NCBI GenBank assembly: GCA_018825305.1
Contig: JAHJEO010000016.1
Coordinates: forward strand, 248,001-312,000
Direction: 5' to 3'
Length of the DNA: 64,000 nt
Origin: Gammaproteobacteria bacterium
Lineage (GTDB): Bacteria; Pseudomonadota; Gammaproteobacteria; Burkholderiales; Rhodocyclaceae
A program made the position numbers and the translations under genes. Of the stretch, positions 9,203 to 18,652 are shown one piece after another; within the stretch, counting starts at the first letter, position 1, and each line of letters starts with the position of its first letter. The notes beneath the pieces were generated by a model. It was not told the DNA's origin and did no database searches. It saw only the letters and a list, made by a program, of their open reading frames with translations.

Positions 9203-10213
9203 TCAGTTCTTGTCGCGCCTGCCGCGGTAGATCGCGTCGGGTTGCTTTTCCAGCAGTTCGGCCAACTGCCGCAAGGCGTCGGCGGCGCGGGCGATTTCCT
9301 TGAGTGCGGCGTTGACGTTCCGCACTGTCGGCGATTCCTGCTCGGTGAGGCTGCGCAGTGCGGTCGCGGCGTTGGCCAGTTCGTCGCTGGCGCGCGTCAT
9401 GTTCCGCACGACTTGCGAGTCGGGGCCGGCCAGTTCTGCGACGCGGTCGGCCGCCGTTTCCATCTTGGCGAGGGCACCTTGCGCCGCCTGCAGTGCCTTG
9501 CGCATCTCGGCCAGGTCGTAGCGAACGTCCTTGAGGATGGGGCCGCTCTGGGCGTCGAGGCGGGTCGCCAGCGATTCGAGGTGGCGCAGGGTGGATTCGA
9601 GCCGCTGCGGCAACTCCTGGGTGGCCGGTGCGGACATGATCTTGCTGACTGCCGCGCTGATGGCGGCGATGTCGCCGAGAAACTTGTCCATGGCGAAGCC
9701 TTCGAGCTTGGTGGTCAGCTCCTGCACGGCGGTGCGTATGGTGGGAATCTCGCTCAGTTCGGGATCGAGCGCGGCGAAGTGCGCCGGCTTGTCCGGGTGG
9801 AAATCGAGGTCGATGTAGAGCTGGCCGGTGAGCAGGCTCTGCATCCGCAGCCGGGCGCGCAGGCCGCGATCGACCAGCTGCCGCACGGTGGTGCGGTCGC
9901 GCAGGTCCACCTGCTCGCCGCTGCGACTGAGCACGACGTGGGGCAGCACTTCGACGGTGACCGGCACCAGGAACTGGCGGCTTTTCTCGTCGAGGCCAAG
10001 CTGGATGCGCTTGACGGTGCCAACCTTGACGCCGAGGAAGACTACCGGCGCGCCGACCTGCAGGCCCTGTGCCGCGCCTTCGAAATACATCACGTGCTGA
10101 CGGCGCTCGCCGAACCAGCCGCCGCCGGCCAGCAACAGCGTGGCGACCACCGCCAGCGCGACCGCGCCGACGACGAATGCGCCGATCAGGGTTGGATTGG
10201 CCTTGCGGCTCAT
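9203..10213 (-). CDS. MlaD-type MCE-domain lipid transport protein
   Basis: Periplasmic substrate-binding component of an MCE/Mla-type ABC transporter that carries phospholipid or other hydrophobic molecules between the membranes. It has 336 residues: one N-terminal anchor (residues 8-30), one MCE domain (about 40-115, with APVVFLGVKVGTVKRI), then a long helical region with repeated Ala/Leu heptads that in relatives forms a channel. The ATG at 10213 is preceded by GGAAGG at 6 bases. The frame runs on upstream, but that stretch is made of GC-rich hairpins, so the longer start is unlikely. It is the last gene after the permease and ATPase. Confidence 0.88.
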   Translation of the reverse strand: MSRKANPTLIGAFVVGAVALAVVATLLLAGGGWFGERRQHVMYFEGAAQGLQVGAPVVFLGVKVGTVKRIQLGLDEKSRQFLVPVTVEVLPHVVLSRSGEQVDLRDRTTVRQLVDRGLRARLRMQSLLTGQLYIDLDFHPDKPAHFAALDPELSEIPTIRTAVQELTTKLEGFAMDKFLGDIAAISAAVSKIMSAPATQELPQRLESTLRHLESLATRLDAQSGPILKDVRYDLAEMRKALQAAQGALAKMETAADRVAELAGPDSQVVRNMTRASDELANAATALRSLTEQESPTVRNVNAALKEIARAADALRQLAELLEKQPDAIYRGRRDKN

Positions 10214-10231
10214 GAGATACCTTCCCCCCGC

Positions 10232-10283
10232 CCCCCTTCCAGAGGAAGGGGGTGGCGGTTGTTCGGCCGTGCGGCGCACGGCC
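10232..10283. repeat. Two GC-rich hairpins in the leader of the mlaD-like gene
   Basis: Two perfect stem-loops fill part of the 118-bp gap between the ATPase and mlaD-like genes. One pairs CCCCCTTCC with GGAAGGGGG (10232-10252, 3-base loop); the other pairs GGCCGTGC with GCACGGCC (10265-10283, 3-base loop). Neither has a T run, so they are not standard terminators. They may be repeat-derived or act as mRNA-processing elements that set the ratio of the subunits. Confidence 0.6.
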
Positions 10284-10331
10284 TCTGAATGCTTGGCTGG
10301 CGCCCGCTCGGGGCGGCCCGGCGCCGGGCGC

Positions 10332-11078
10332 TCATTTGGCGTTTCCCCGCGTCAGGAAATGCCGCACCTTGGCGTTGCCGTTTTTCAATGCGTCCTGCGG
10401 ATGTCCGGTGGCGATCATGGTGTGGGTGTCGGCATCGAGATAGACGGAATTGTCGCCGATCGCCAGGATGCTGGCCAGATCATGCGTCACCACCACCACG
10501 GTGGTGCCGAGGCTGTCGCGCAGCTCAACGATCAGTTCGTCGAGGCGGCGCGCGGTCAGCGGATCGAGGCCGGACGAGGGCTCGTCGATCACCAGGATGT
10601 CCGGATCGAGCGCCATCGCCCGCGCCAGGCCGGCGCGCTTCTTCATTCCGCCCGAGAGTTCCGACGGGTAGAACTCGTCGAAGCCGGCCAGTCCGACCAG
10701 CGCCAGCTTGAAGGCGACGATCTCGTCGATCTGCACCCGCGCGAGCTTGGTGTATTCGTGCAGCGGCAGGGCGACGTTCTCGGCCAGTGTCAGCGAGCTC
10801 CACAATGCGCCACCCTGGAACAGGATGCCGAGGCGGCGCTGCAGGCGCTGGCGGTCGTCGTCGGTCGCACCCCAGAAGTCTTCGCCGGCATACGCCACCG
10901 AACCCTGCAGCGGCGCCTGCAGGCCGACCAGCGCTCGCATCAGCGTGGTCTTGCCGCAGCCGTTGCCGCCCATCACCACGAATATGTCGCCCTGGTTCAC
11001 CGCAAAGTCGAGGCCGCGCTGGACGACGAAGTCGCCGTAGCCCATGGTCAGGTCGCGTACTTCGATGTGCGCGGGCAT
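10332..11078 (-). CDS. MlaF-type ABC transporter ATPase
   Basis: ATP-binding subunit, 248 residues, of the MCE-type lipid transporter. All ATPase motifs are present: Walker A GGNGCGKT, signature LSGGMKKR (the MKKR variant usual for MlaF-type proteins), Walker B ILVIDEPSSGLDP and switch His in VVVVTHD. The ATG at 11078 lies 5 bases after the permease stop, so the two are translated together. It acts on the cytoplasmic face and powers the neighbouring permease and MCE protein. Confidence 0.93.
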   Translation of the reverse strand: MPAHIEVRDLTMGYGDFVVQRGLDFAVNQGDIFVVMGGNGCGKTTLMRALVGLQAPLQGSVAYAGEDFWGATDDDRQRLQRRLGILFQGGALWSSLTLAENVALPLHEYTKLARVQIDEIVAFKLALVGLAGFDEFYPSELSGGMKKRAGLARAMALDPDILVIDEPSSGLDPLTARRLDELIVELRDSLGTTVVVVTHDLASILAIGDNSVYLDADTHTMIATGHPQDALKNGNAKVRHFLTRGNAK

Positions 11079-11083
11079 GGTCG

Positions 11084-12223
11084 TCAGATCCCCAGCTGGT
11101 AGAAGACGATGGTCATGATCGACGCAGCGATGGTGATGAGCAGGATGGCGGTGACCACGGCCGACGTCGCCGCATGGCCGACCGCCTCGGCGCTGCGACC
11201 GCATTGCATGCCGCGCAGGCAGCCGGCGAAGGCGATCATGGCGCCATAGACCGAGCCTTTGGACAGGCCGACGGCGAAGTGCTTGAGTTCTAGCGCGCGC
11301 AATGTCTCGGTGTAGTACTCGAAGACGCCGATGTCGAAGATGGTGAGCGATACCAGCATCCCCGCCAGCATGCCGATGACACCGGAGTAGAGCGTCAGCA
11401 GCGGCACCATCAGCATCAGCGCCAGCATGCGCGGCAGCACCAGGAAATCGACGGCCGAGATGCCGAGTGTCTTGTAGGCGTCGATCTCCTCGTTGACCTG
11501 CATGGTGCCCAGTTGCGCGGCGAAGGCGGCGCCGGTGCGGCCGGCGATGATGATGCCGGTCATCAGCGCGCCGACCTCGCGCACCATGCCAATGGCGACG
11601 AGGTCGGCGATGAAGAGTTGGGCGCCGACCAGTCGCAACTGGTCGGCGCCGAGGTAGGCGAGGATGAGGCCTACCAGGAAACTGATCACCGAAACGATGG
11701 GCAGGGCACGTGGCCCGACTTCCTCGATTTCGAGCCACAGGTCGCGGCGGCGAAAGCGGGCGCGGCCGGTCAGCAGCCGCAATAGCGACAGCACGACCTG
11801 GCCGAGGAAATCGAGCATCAGCGGGATGCCCCGCCAGAACTCGATGGTTGCCGCGCCGACCTGGGCGAACAGGCCTTGCGGTCCGTTTTCGCGCCCGGCG
11901 ACTTTTTGCTCCGGCACGGCCAGTGCCAGCGCCAGCAGGCGCTGCACGCCCGGTGGCAGGCCGTTGTCGTCGATCTCTATGCCTTGCCGCGCACAGGACT
12001 TGCAGATGCCGGCGACGAAGGTCAGCAGGCCCGAATCCCAGTCGGCCAGACCTCTGGTGTCGAAACCAATCCGGCGAACCGGCCCGGCCAGTTTTTCCTT
12101 GAGGCTGGCGGCGGCGGGCAGGTTCTGGTCGATGCACCAGCGTCCGCCGAGCGCAATGATCCGGGTGGCGGGGTCCGCCCCCGCCGCTCTCACATCAAGT
12201 TGCCATGCCGCCGCGTCGCGCAT
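11084..12223 (-). CDS. MlaE-type permease with N-terminal STAS domain
   Basis: Membrane subunit of the MCE-type transporter, 379 residues. The last 230 or so residues are an MlaE permease (VISFLVGLILAYLGADQL, IIIAGRTGAAFAAQLGTM, EEIDAYKTLG) with about five or six membrane segments. Residues 1-115 form a STAS-like domain (GFDTRGLADWDSGLLTF). In E. coli the STAS protein MlaB is separate and regulates the complex; here it is fused to the permease, which would fix their ratio. First gene of the ABC set, 59 bases after the helicase gene. No clear ribosome site is seen. Confidence 0.92.
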   Translation of the reverse strand: MRDAAAWQLDVRAAGADPATRIIALGGRWCIDQNLPAAASLKEKLAGPVRRIGFDTRGLADWDSGLLTFVAGICKSCARQGIEIDDNGLPPGVQRLLALALAVPEQKVAGRENGPQGLFAQVGAATIEFWRGIPLMLDFLGQVVLSLLRLLTGRARFRRRDLWLEIEEVGPRALPIVSVISFLVGLILAYLGADQLRLVGAQLFIADLVAIGMVREVGALMTGIIIAGRTGAAFAAQLGTMQVNEEIDAYKTLGISAVDFLVLPRMLALMLMVPLLTLYSGVIGMLAGMLVSLTIFDIGVFEYYTETLRALELKHFAVGLSKGSVYGAMIAFAGCLRGMQCGRSAEAVGHAATSAVVTAILLITIAASIMTIVFYQLGI

Positions 12224-12282
12224 GGCCGAAGTATGCGCTTATCCTGTTTTCCGATGAAGGGGCAGCCGGGGCGTGGTCGCCC

Positions 12283-13740
12283 CTATTTCTTCCCCAGCCC
12301 GCCGAGCAGCGCGGCCACGGGGCGCACCGGGCGACGCGGCGGTGCATCCGGCTTTTCGGCCAGCCGTGCGGCAGCCTCGGGTGTCGGCTCGTAGGGCTTG
12401 CTGGCATCGAAACCGCTCGTTGCGCGCTTGGCGCTGGGCGGGCGTGCCGAGGTCTCGGGCAGGTGTGCCGATGTCTCGGGCAGCCGCACGGCGACCTTGG
12501 GACCATGGCGTTCGCGTTCCCGCTCGCGGTGCTGGTGGCCGTGGCCCCGGCCGGTGCGTTCGCCGCGCTCGCGGTCGCCACCATCGGCCGGCAGGCCGCG
12601 CACGTCGAAGTCCGCCACTTCCACCTGGTCGATCTTGAACTTGATGAGTTTCTCGATGTCGGCCAGGCGCTGCTTTTCCTCCGGAGCGAAGAAGGAAATG
12701 GCCTCGCCCTTCTTGCCGGCGCGTCCGGTGCGACCAATGCGGTGCACGTAGTCCTCGGCGGTGTGGGGCAGTTCGTAGTTGATGACGTGGGGCAGGTCGT
12801 CGATGTCCAGCCCGCGCGCGGCGACGTCGGTGGCGACCAGCACGCGCACATTGCCCGACTTGAAGGCCTCGAGCGCCTCGGTGCGCTGCTGCTGGCTCTT
12901 GTCGCCGTGGATGGCGTCGGCCTTGATGCCCTGGCGCTCCAGCCAGCTCGCCAGGCGGCTGGCGCCGAACTTGGTGCCGACGAAGACCAGTACCTGGGTC
13001 ATGCCCGGGTCGCGCAGCAGGTGCAGCAGCAGGTGGCGCTTGTGGTCGGCCGACACCGGGTGCACGCGATGCGAAATCGTTTCGGAAACGGTGTTGCGGC
13101 GCGCCACCTCGATCAGTTGCGGCTGGCGCAGCATGGCATCGGCCAGCCGCTTGATCTCGTCGGAGAAGGTGGCCGAGAACAGCAGGCTCTGACGCTCCTT
13201 CGGCAGCAGCCCGATGATGCGCTTGATGTCGGGAATGAAGCCCATGTCGAGCATGCGGTCGGCCTCGTCCAGCACCAGGAACTCGACGAAGTTGAAACTG
13301 ACGGTCTTCTGCTGCACGTGGTCGAGCAGGCGGCCGGGCGTGGCGACGACGATCTCGCGGCCTTCCTTGAGCTCGGCGATCTGCGCCTTCATGTCCACGC
13401 CGCCGTAGATGCAGACGGAGCGCAGCGGCACGTGCTTGCTGTAGGTCTTGACCGATTCCTCGACCTGCATCGCCAGTTCGCGCGTCGGCGTCAGGATCAG
13501 CGCCCGCACCGGGTGGCGGGCCGGCGACGACGAGGCGTTGGCGTGGCGCAGCAGGCGGTGCAGCAAGGGCAGGGTGAAGCCGGCGGTCTTGCCGGTGCCG
13601 GTCTGGGCGCCACCCATGAGGTCGTGGCCGGCGAGCACGACGGGAATCGCCTGCTGCTGGATCGGGGTGGGGTCGGTGTAGCCGGCGTCATGCACGGCCT
13701 GGAGGATTTCGGGCGAGAGCCCGAGTTCGTCGAATTTCAA
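12283..13740 (-). CDS. rhlE: RhlE-type DEAD-box RNA helicase
   Basis: ATP-dependent RNA helicase of the DEAD-box family, 485 residues, probably acting in ribosome assembly or RNA turnover. All core motifs are present: Q motif TPIQQQAIP, AQTGTGKT, PTRELAMQ, ATPGRLLD, DEAD, SATF, and HRIGRTGR. A low-complexity tail after residue 390 is rich in Arg, His, Glu and Pro, as in RhlE proteins. I chose the TTG at 13740: GGGAG lies 8 bases upstream and the protein then begins LKFDELGLSPEI, as relatives do; an ATG at 13782 is possible but would add 14 residues with no homologous counterpart. A 6-bp hairpin (12268-12283) follows the stop without a T run. Confidence 0.9.
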   Translation of the reverse strand: MKFDELGLSPEILQAVHDAGYTDPTPIQQQAIPVVLAGHDLMGGAQTGTGKTAGFTLPLLHRLLRHANASSSPARHPVRALILTPTRELAMQVEESVKTYSKHVPLRSVCIYGGVDMKAQIAELKEGREIVVATPGRLLDHVQQKTVSFNFVEFLVLDEADRMLDMGFIPDIKRIIGLLPKERQSLLFSATFSDEIKRLADAMLRQPQLIEVARRNTVSETISHRVHPVSADHKRHLLLHLLRDPGMTQVLVFVGTKFGASRLASWLERQGIKADAIHGDKSQQQRTEALEAFKSGNVRVLVATDVAARGLDIDDLPHVINYELPHTAEDYVHRIGRTGRAGKKGEAISFFAPEEKQRLADIEKLIKFKIDQVEVADFDVRGLPADGGDRERGERTGRGHGHQHRERERERHGPKVAVRLPETSAHLPETSARPPSAKRATSGFDASKPYEPTPEAAARLAEKPDAPPRRPVRPVAALLGGLGKK

Positions 13741-14075
13741 TGCGTTCTCCCGAATCGGCCCGTGCCGTCGCGAGGACGGCATACCGGTTCAGGCAGACAG
13801 CTTTGGCGGGGTTCCGAATCGCCCGGCTGGGCGCTTCCGAGGACGGGCGCCAACCGGCAGGGCGCACTGGGGCGCCATTTTAGCCCAGTTTCGCCCGGGT
13901 TCGGCCTGCCCCGACCGCCGCCCGGCGGCTTTCCCCCAAAAGTCGGCGCTGGCGGCACGGCGATAATTGGCCGCGGAGTGTCACAATACGGTCTTTGCCG
14001 TCGGCAGCAACCATCGGACGGCCCGAAACCGGGCCACCAGCAGATCCGGGACTGCCGCGGCGGGAGGAAGTAAAA
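13741..14075. other. Gene-free divergent interval between rhlE and the PiT gene
   Basis: 335 bp separating two divergent genes, so it must hold both promoters. It contains a Gly/Cys-codon-like GC-rich stretch with several short inverted repeats and one copy of the short dispersed repeat (13938-13962). No convincing sigma-70 pair, RNA gene or riboswitch was recognised. The strong ribosome site GGAGGAAG of the PiT gene lies at its right end. Confidence 0.6.
13938..13962 (+). repeat. Short dispersed repeat, copy 2 (intergenic)
   Basis: Exact match to the 25-bp consensus, with core AGTCGGCGCTGGCGG followed by CACGGCG. It lies in the divergent interval upstream of the PiT phosphate transporter. 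Confidence 0.8.
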
Positions 14076-15647
14076 ATGGAATTCAGCGATATCGCCGGCA
14101 TCGAGAAGGCGACCAAGCGCGGGCGTCGCGAGTCGTCGCGCCTCGGCATCGGCCTCATTTTTGTCGTGGCCGTGATGCTCTACACCACGCTGAGCGTGGG
14201 CACCAGCGGACCGTATGGCGTGATGCTGGTCATCGCCGCGATGATCGGCGGCTACATGGCCATGAACATCGGCGCCAACGATGTGGCCAACAACGTCGGA
14301 CCCGCCGTCGGTTCGCGGGCGATCTCGATGATCGGCGCCATTGTCATCGCCGCGATCTTCGAGATGGCCGGGGCGCTCATCGCCGGCGGCGATGTCGTCG
14401 CCACGGTGCAGAAGGGCATCATCAACCCGGCGGCGATCGCGACGACGGAACATTTCATCTGGCTGATGACGGCGGCGCTGCTCGCGGGCGCAATCTGGCT
14501 CAACATTGCCACCGCCTTCGGCGCGCCGGTGTCGACCACCCATTCGATCATCGGCGCCGTCCTCGGTGCCGGCATCGCCGCCGGCGGTGCCGCCGCAGCC
14601 AACTGGGGCACCCTTGGCGGCATCGTCGCCAGCTGGGTGATTTCGCCGGTGCTCGGCGGCGTCATTGCGGCGGGCTTTCTTTACTGGATCAAGCGCACCA
14701 TCACCTATCGCGAGGACATGGTCGCCGCCGCCCGGCGCATGGTGCCGCTGCTGATCGGCCTGATGGCCTTCGCCTTCGCCACTTACCTGATGCTCAAGGG
14801 GCTGAGCAAGGTATGGAAGGTCGGTTTTGGGACGGCGCTGGCCATCGGCGCGGTGATCGGTGTCCTCACTCATTGGCTGCTCAAGGGCTCGATCGCCCGC
14901 AAGGCCCACACGCTGGAAAACTCCAAGCGCAGCATCAACACCCTGTTCACCGTCCCGCTGATTTTCGCCGCGGCGCTGCTCAGCTTCGCCCACGGCGCCA
15001 ACGACGTGGCCAATGCCGTGGGGCCGCTGGCGGCGATTGCCGAGGCAGCGAAAAGCGGGCAAGTGGCCAGCACGGCGGCGATTCCGTTCTGGGTCATGAT
15101 GGTCGGCGCCATCGGTATCGCCATCGGCCTGCTGCTCTATGGGCCGAAGCTGATTCGCACCGTCGGCAGCGAAATCACCGAACTCGACCAGATGCGGGCC
15201 TTCTGCATCGCCATGTCGGCGGCGCTCACGGTCATCGTCGCCTCCCAGTTCGGGCTGCCGGTCAGCTCGACGCACATCGCCGTCGGCGGCGTCTTCGGGG
15301 TCGGTTTCCTGCGCGAGTTCATCAAGCAGAGCTACTCGCACATGGTCGAGGAGATCAAGACGCATCATGCCGGTGCCGACAAGGAGGTGGTCGAGGACTT
15401 CCTTCACCGTTTCTCCAAGGCCTCACTGGACCAGAAGCGGGTGATGCTGGAACAGCTGAAGGCGCACACCGAGCAGGCCGACTTGTCCAAGCTCGAGGTC
15501 AAGCAGATCCGCAGGGTCTATCGGCAGGAACTGGTCAAGCGCTCGGCGCTGGTCAAGATCGTCGCCGCCTGGATCATCACCGTGCCGGTATCCGGCGTCA
15601 TGGCGGCGATGATCTATTACATGATCTTCGGCATGGTGCATGCCTGA
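14076..15647 (+). CDS. PiT-family inorganic phosphate transporter
   Basis: Low-affinity phosphate transporter of the inner membrane, 523 residues with ten or more membrane segments. The family signature occurs twice, as expected from its internal duplication: GANDVANNVGPAVGS near residue 65 and GANDVANAVGPLA near residue 310, each followed later by PVSTTHS/PVSSTHI. A soluble stretch of about 90 residues near residues 425-500 precedes the last membrane segment. The ATG at 14076 is preceded by GGAGGAAG. A second, unrelated phosphate transporter lies 82 bases downstream on the same strand. Confidence 0.95.
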   Translation: MEFSDIAGIEKATKRGRRESSRLGIGLIFVVAVMLYTTLSVGTSGPYGVMLVIAAMIGGYMAMNIGANDVANNVGPAVGSRAISMIGAIVIAAIFEMAGALIAGGDVVATVQKGIINPAAIATTEHFIWLMTAALLAGAIWLNIATAFGAPVSTTHSIIGAVLGAGIAAGGAAAANWGTLGGIVASWVISPVLGGVIAAGFLYWIKRTITYREDMVAAARRMVPLLIGLMAFAFATYLMLKGLSKVWKVGFGTALAIGAVIGVLTHWLLKGSIARKAHTLENSKRSINTLFTVPLIFAAALLSFAHGANDVANAVGPLAAIAEAAKSGQVASTAAIPFWVMMVGAIGIAIGLLLYGPKLIRTVGSEITELDQMRAFCIAMSAALTVIVASQFGLPVSSTHIAVGGVFGVGFLREFIKQSYSHMVEEIKTHHAGADKEVVEDFLHRFSKASLDQKRVMLEQLKAHTEQADLSKLEVKQIRRVYRQELVKRSALVKIVAAWIITVPVSGVMAAMIYYMIFGMVHA

Positions 15648-15729
15648 CGGGCCGACGGGCCAAATGTGATGCCGGTCGCCACGCCCGCATTGCCGCCGCC
15701 ATGGATCACGGCGTGGAAGCCGCGGTGAA

Positions 15730-17328
15730 ATGAGCGGCAGCGTGAACGTGCTGCTCGGCGGCGTCGGCCTGTTTCTGCTCGGCATGGCGCTGATGACCGA
15801 CGGCCTCAAGACCGCCGCCGGTCCCGCGCTGGGGCGACTGCTGGCTTCATCGACGCAGACACGCTGGCGCGGCCTGGTTTCCGGCGTCGTCGTTACCGCC
15901 CTGGTGCAATCGTCCAGCGCCGTCACGGTGGCGGCCATCGGTTTCGTCAATGCCGGACTGCTGACCTTCAGCCAGTCGCTGTGGGTCATCTTCGGGTCCA
16001 ACGTCGGCACCACCATGACCGGCTGGCTGGTCGCCCTGATCGGCCTCAAGATCAAGGTCGAGGCGGCGGCGTTGCCGATGATAGGCATCGGCATGGCGCT
16101 GCGCCTCACCGGCGCCGAAAGCCGGCGCGGTGCGGCCGGCACGGCACTGGCCGGCTTCGGTGTGCTGTTCCTCGGCATCGGCCTGTTGCAGCAGGCATTC
16201 GCCGGCGCCGGCGGTGCTGTCGACCTCGCCGGCCTGTCCGGCGCGGGAATCCGCTCGGTCGTCGCCTTCGTGCTGGCCGGCCTGCTGCTGACGGTGCTGA
16301 TGCAGTCCTCCAGCGCGTCGCTGGCGATCGTGCTGACCCTGGCCGAGACTGCCGTCATCCCGCTGCAGGATGCCGCCGCCGCGGTCATCGGCGCCAACAT
16401 CGGCACGACGGTCACGGCACTGGTCGCGGTGATCGGCGCCACGCCGAATGCCCGTCGGGCTGCGTCGGCCCACGTCCTCTTCAACATTCTGACGGGGCTG
16501 ACCGCGCTGGCGCTGCTGCCGCTGCTGATCGGCGTCGTCGATCTGGCGCGGGATGCCTTCGATCTTGACTCATCGCCAGCGGTCAGCCTGGCGCTGTTCC
16601 ATACCGTCTTCAACCTGCTTGGCGTGGTGCTGATGTGGCCGCTGGCGACGCGGCTCTCGGCCTTTCTGCTGCATCGCTTCCGCACCCGCGAGGAGGAAGT
16701 CGGACAACCGCGCTATCTCGACCGCAACGTCGCTTCGGTGCCTTCGCTCGCCGCCGATGCGCTGCAGCGGGAACTGGCCCGTTTCGGCGGCATCGCCATT
16801 GGCGGCGTCTGGTCGCGCATCGGCTTGCTGACAGGCGCCAGCGGGCGGCCGGACGATGCAGTGGCGCTGCCATCGCTGGGACATGCCATCGCCGATTTCG
16901 TCACCCAGGTCAGTCGCGGTTCGATGGCGGACAAGACCGCCCAGAAGCTGGCGACACTGCTGCGGGTGCAGCGCTATTACGAGACCTGTGGCGAACTGGC
17001 GCCGGAGATCGAGACGGGTCACGCCGCCGTCGTCGCTCTGGGCGAAACGCCGCTGCGCGCCGCCGTCATCGATATGGCGAAGCTTGCCGACGAACTGCTG
17101 GTGCAGCTCAACCCCGACACCGAACCGTTTGCACCGCTCGGCGAGGCGCAGGCCGTGGAGTTCGAGATGCGTTACCAGCAGCTCAAGGCGAGCATTCTCG
17201 ATGCCGGCGCCCGTGGTGAAATCGACATCGACACCATGGAGTCGCTGACCCGCACCTTCAGCACCCTGCGGCGCATCATCGACCAGGCCACCAAGGCCGC
17301 CCGGCTGCTAGCGCCCGCCGCAAGCTGA
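15730..17328 (+). CDS. Na/Pi-cotransporter family protein (YjbB-like)
   Basis: A 532-residue membrane protein with two Na/Pi-cotransport repeats, marked by LVQSSSAVTV (about residue 60) and LMQSSSASLA (about residue 195). The C-terminal part from residue 330 is soluble and helical and resembles a PhoU-like domain. Bacterial members such as YjbB have been linked to phosphate export when internal phosphate is high. The adjacent PiT gene suggests the pair balances import and efflux; that is inference. Confidence 0.9.
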   Translation: MSGSVNVLLGGVGLFLLGMALMTDGLKTAAGPALGRLLASSTQTRWRGLVSGVVVTALVQSSSAVTVAAIGFVNAGLLTFSQSLWVIFGSNVGTTMTGWLVALIGLKIKVEAAALPMIGIGMALRLTGAESRRGAAGTALAGFGVLFLGIGLLQQAFAGAGGAVDLAGLSGAGIRSVVAFVLAGLLLTVLMQSSSASLAIVLTLAETAVIPLQDAAAAVIGANIGTTVTALVAVIGATPNARRAASAHVLFNILTGLTALALLPLLIGVVDLARDAFDLDSSPAVSLALFHTVFNLLGVVLMWPLATRLSAFLLHRFRTREEEVGQPRYLDRNVASVPSLAADALQRELARFGGIAIGGVWSRIGLLTGASGRPDDAVALPSLGHAIADFVTQVSRGSMADKTAQKLATLLRVQRYYETCGELAPEIETGHAAVVALGETPLRAAVIDMAKLADELLVQLNPDTEPFAPLGEAQAVEFEMRYQQLKASILDAGARGEIDIDTMESLTRTFSTLRRIIDQATKAARLLAPAAS

Positions 17329-17349
17329 GGCGGCCCCCGTAGCGTGCGG

Positions 17350-17985
17350 TCAGCGTGGCGTGTCGGCCAGCAGATCGCGGAACGAGCGGCACCAGACCAC
17401 CGTCAGGTGGGCGAGGGCGGCGTAGAAGGGGTGCGCGGTACGGGCGGCAATGCGGCTGGCGAAATCGGGCAGCCAGCGCAGCAGGTGGTCGTCGAGCATG
17501 CGCGCGAGCCCTTCCCCGGAAAACTCGGCGCTGGCGGCACGGCGAGCCATGTGGGCGATGTACTGCAACTGCAGCACCAGGTGGTCGTCGGGCCGCTTGC
17601 GCCAGTCGGCCGCGGCCAGCCCCGCCGCCCTGTAGATTTCGCGCAACTCGAACATCGGCTGCTGGCAGGCGATGTGGTCCTGGTCGAGCCAGACCGACTC
17701 GGTTGGCGACGCACCGTACGCACCGGTCAGGTAGATCGCGGCGTATTCGACGGCCAGCGCATCGAGGTCGGCCTGCGCAGGCGACGTGGGGATGTAGTAG
17801 TCCAGCGCGGCGCCCATGGTCTTCCAGGCATCCTGCGCCTCCGCCGTTCGTGGCAGCAGGGCGAGATTGGCGGGAAAGCCGACCTCGCGCAGCGCGGCGA
17901 TGGTGGCAGTGTCTAGTTCACGGTCGTGCAGCCGCGCCAATGTCTCGGCGTCGTCGGCGAATGCCTCCCAGGCCGCCGCGCTCAA
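17350..17985 (-). CDS. TorD/DmsD-family molybdoenzyme chaperone
   Basis: A 211-residue helical protein of the TorD family, which binds the Tat signal of a molybdoenzyme catalytic subunit and protects it until the cofactor is inserted. Family features are LDALAVEYAAIYLTGAYGASPTESVWLDQ and the C-terminal block FYAALAHLTVVWCRSF. It is the last gene of the molybdoenzyme operon; its start overlaps the stop of the Fe-S subunit gene by 4 bases (ATGA). A copy of the short dispersed repeat (17520-17544) lies inside the reading frame and encodes ARRAASAEF. Confidence 0.88.
   Translation of the reverse strand: MSAAAWEAFADDAETLARLHDRELDTATIAALREVGFPANLALLPRTAEAQDAWKTMGAALDYYIPTSPAQADLDALAVEYAAIYLTGAYGASPTESVWLDQDHIACQQPMFELREIYRAAGLAAADWRKRPDDHLVLQLQYIAHMARRAASAEFSGEGLARMLDDHLLRWLPDFASRIAARTAHPFYAALAHLTVVWCRSFRDLLADTPR
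17520..17544 (+). repeat. Short dispersed repeat, copy 3 (inside the TorD-like gene)
   Basis: 24 of 25 bases match the consensus (core ACTCGGCGCTGGCGG). The copy is within the coding sequence of the minus-strand chaperone gene and keeps the frame open. Confidence 0.7.
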
Positions 17986-18650
17986 TCGAGCTTACCCTTG
18001 CTGTGCGGCACGAAGACGATGGAGGGGCCGGTCAGTGCCGGGTCGGCCATGTTGCGTACCCGATCCACGACCTTGTCCTGCGGGCCGACGGCGGTGGTGA
18101 CATGGGTACCGGCGCGCAGCTTGTCGATCGGGCCGATGTCGAGCACGCGCATCATGCAGGCCATGACGCAGTAGGGCTTGCGGCCGGCCTCGATTTCATC
18201 GACGCACATGTTGCACTTCTTGACGATCTTCGCGAGCGGGTCCCACTGTGGTGCACCGTAGGGGCAGGCGGCCTCGCACTTGCGGCAGCCGATGCACAGG
18301 GTGCTGTCGATGTCGACGATGCCGTCGCTCTCGCGCTTCCATATCGCGCCGGTGGGGCAGGTCGGCAGGCAGGCCGGATCACTGCAGTGGTTGCAACTCA
18401 TGTTCACCTTGTAGGCGAACACGTCGGGGAAATGGCCGCCCTCGACGTACATGACGCGGCGCAGCCGCGGCCCCGGCGGCAGGCCGTTCTTGTCCTTGCA
18501 GGCGATCTCGCAGGCGCGGCAGCCGATGCAGTCGACGTTGTGGTGCACGAAGCCGAGCTGAACCTCGGGTTTCACCGGTTCGTAGATCTGGGCCACCTTG
18601 CGCTTGAGGGCGACCTTGACCTGCGCCATGTCGAGTTTCTTTGTCATCAT
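17982..18650 (-). CDS. Iron-sulfur subunit of the molybdoenzyme (DmsB-like)
   Basis: Electron-transfer subunit of the DmsB/NrfC type, about 222 residues. Four Cys groups that would bind four [4Fe-4S] clusters are visible: CIGCRACEIAC, CNHCSDPACLPTC, CIGCRKCEAAC and CNMC with a distant CVMAC. There is no export signal, so it would travel through the Tat system bound to the catalytic subunit. Two adjacent ATG codons (18650, 18647) follow GGAGG; an in-frame TTG at 18671 lies inside the dispersed repeat and is less likely. It sits between the catalytic subunit gene and the chaperone gene. Confidence 0.92.
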   Translation of the reverse strand: MMTKKLDMAQVKVALKRKVAQIYEPVKPEVQLGFVHHNVDCIGCRACEIACKDKNGLPPGPRLRRVMYVEGGHFPDVFAYKVNMSCNHCSDPACLPTCPTGAIWKRESDGIVDIDSTLCIGCRKCEAACPYGAPQWDPLAKIVKKCNMCVDEIEAGRKPYCVMACMMRVLDIGPIDKLRAGTHVTTAVGPQDKVVDRVRNMADPALTGPSIVFVPHSKGKLD

Positions 18651-18652
18651 GC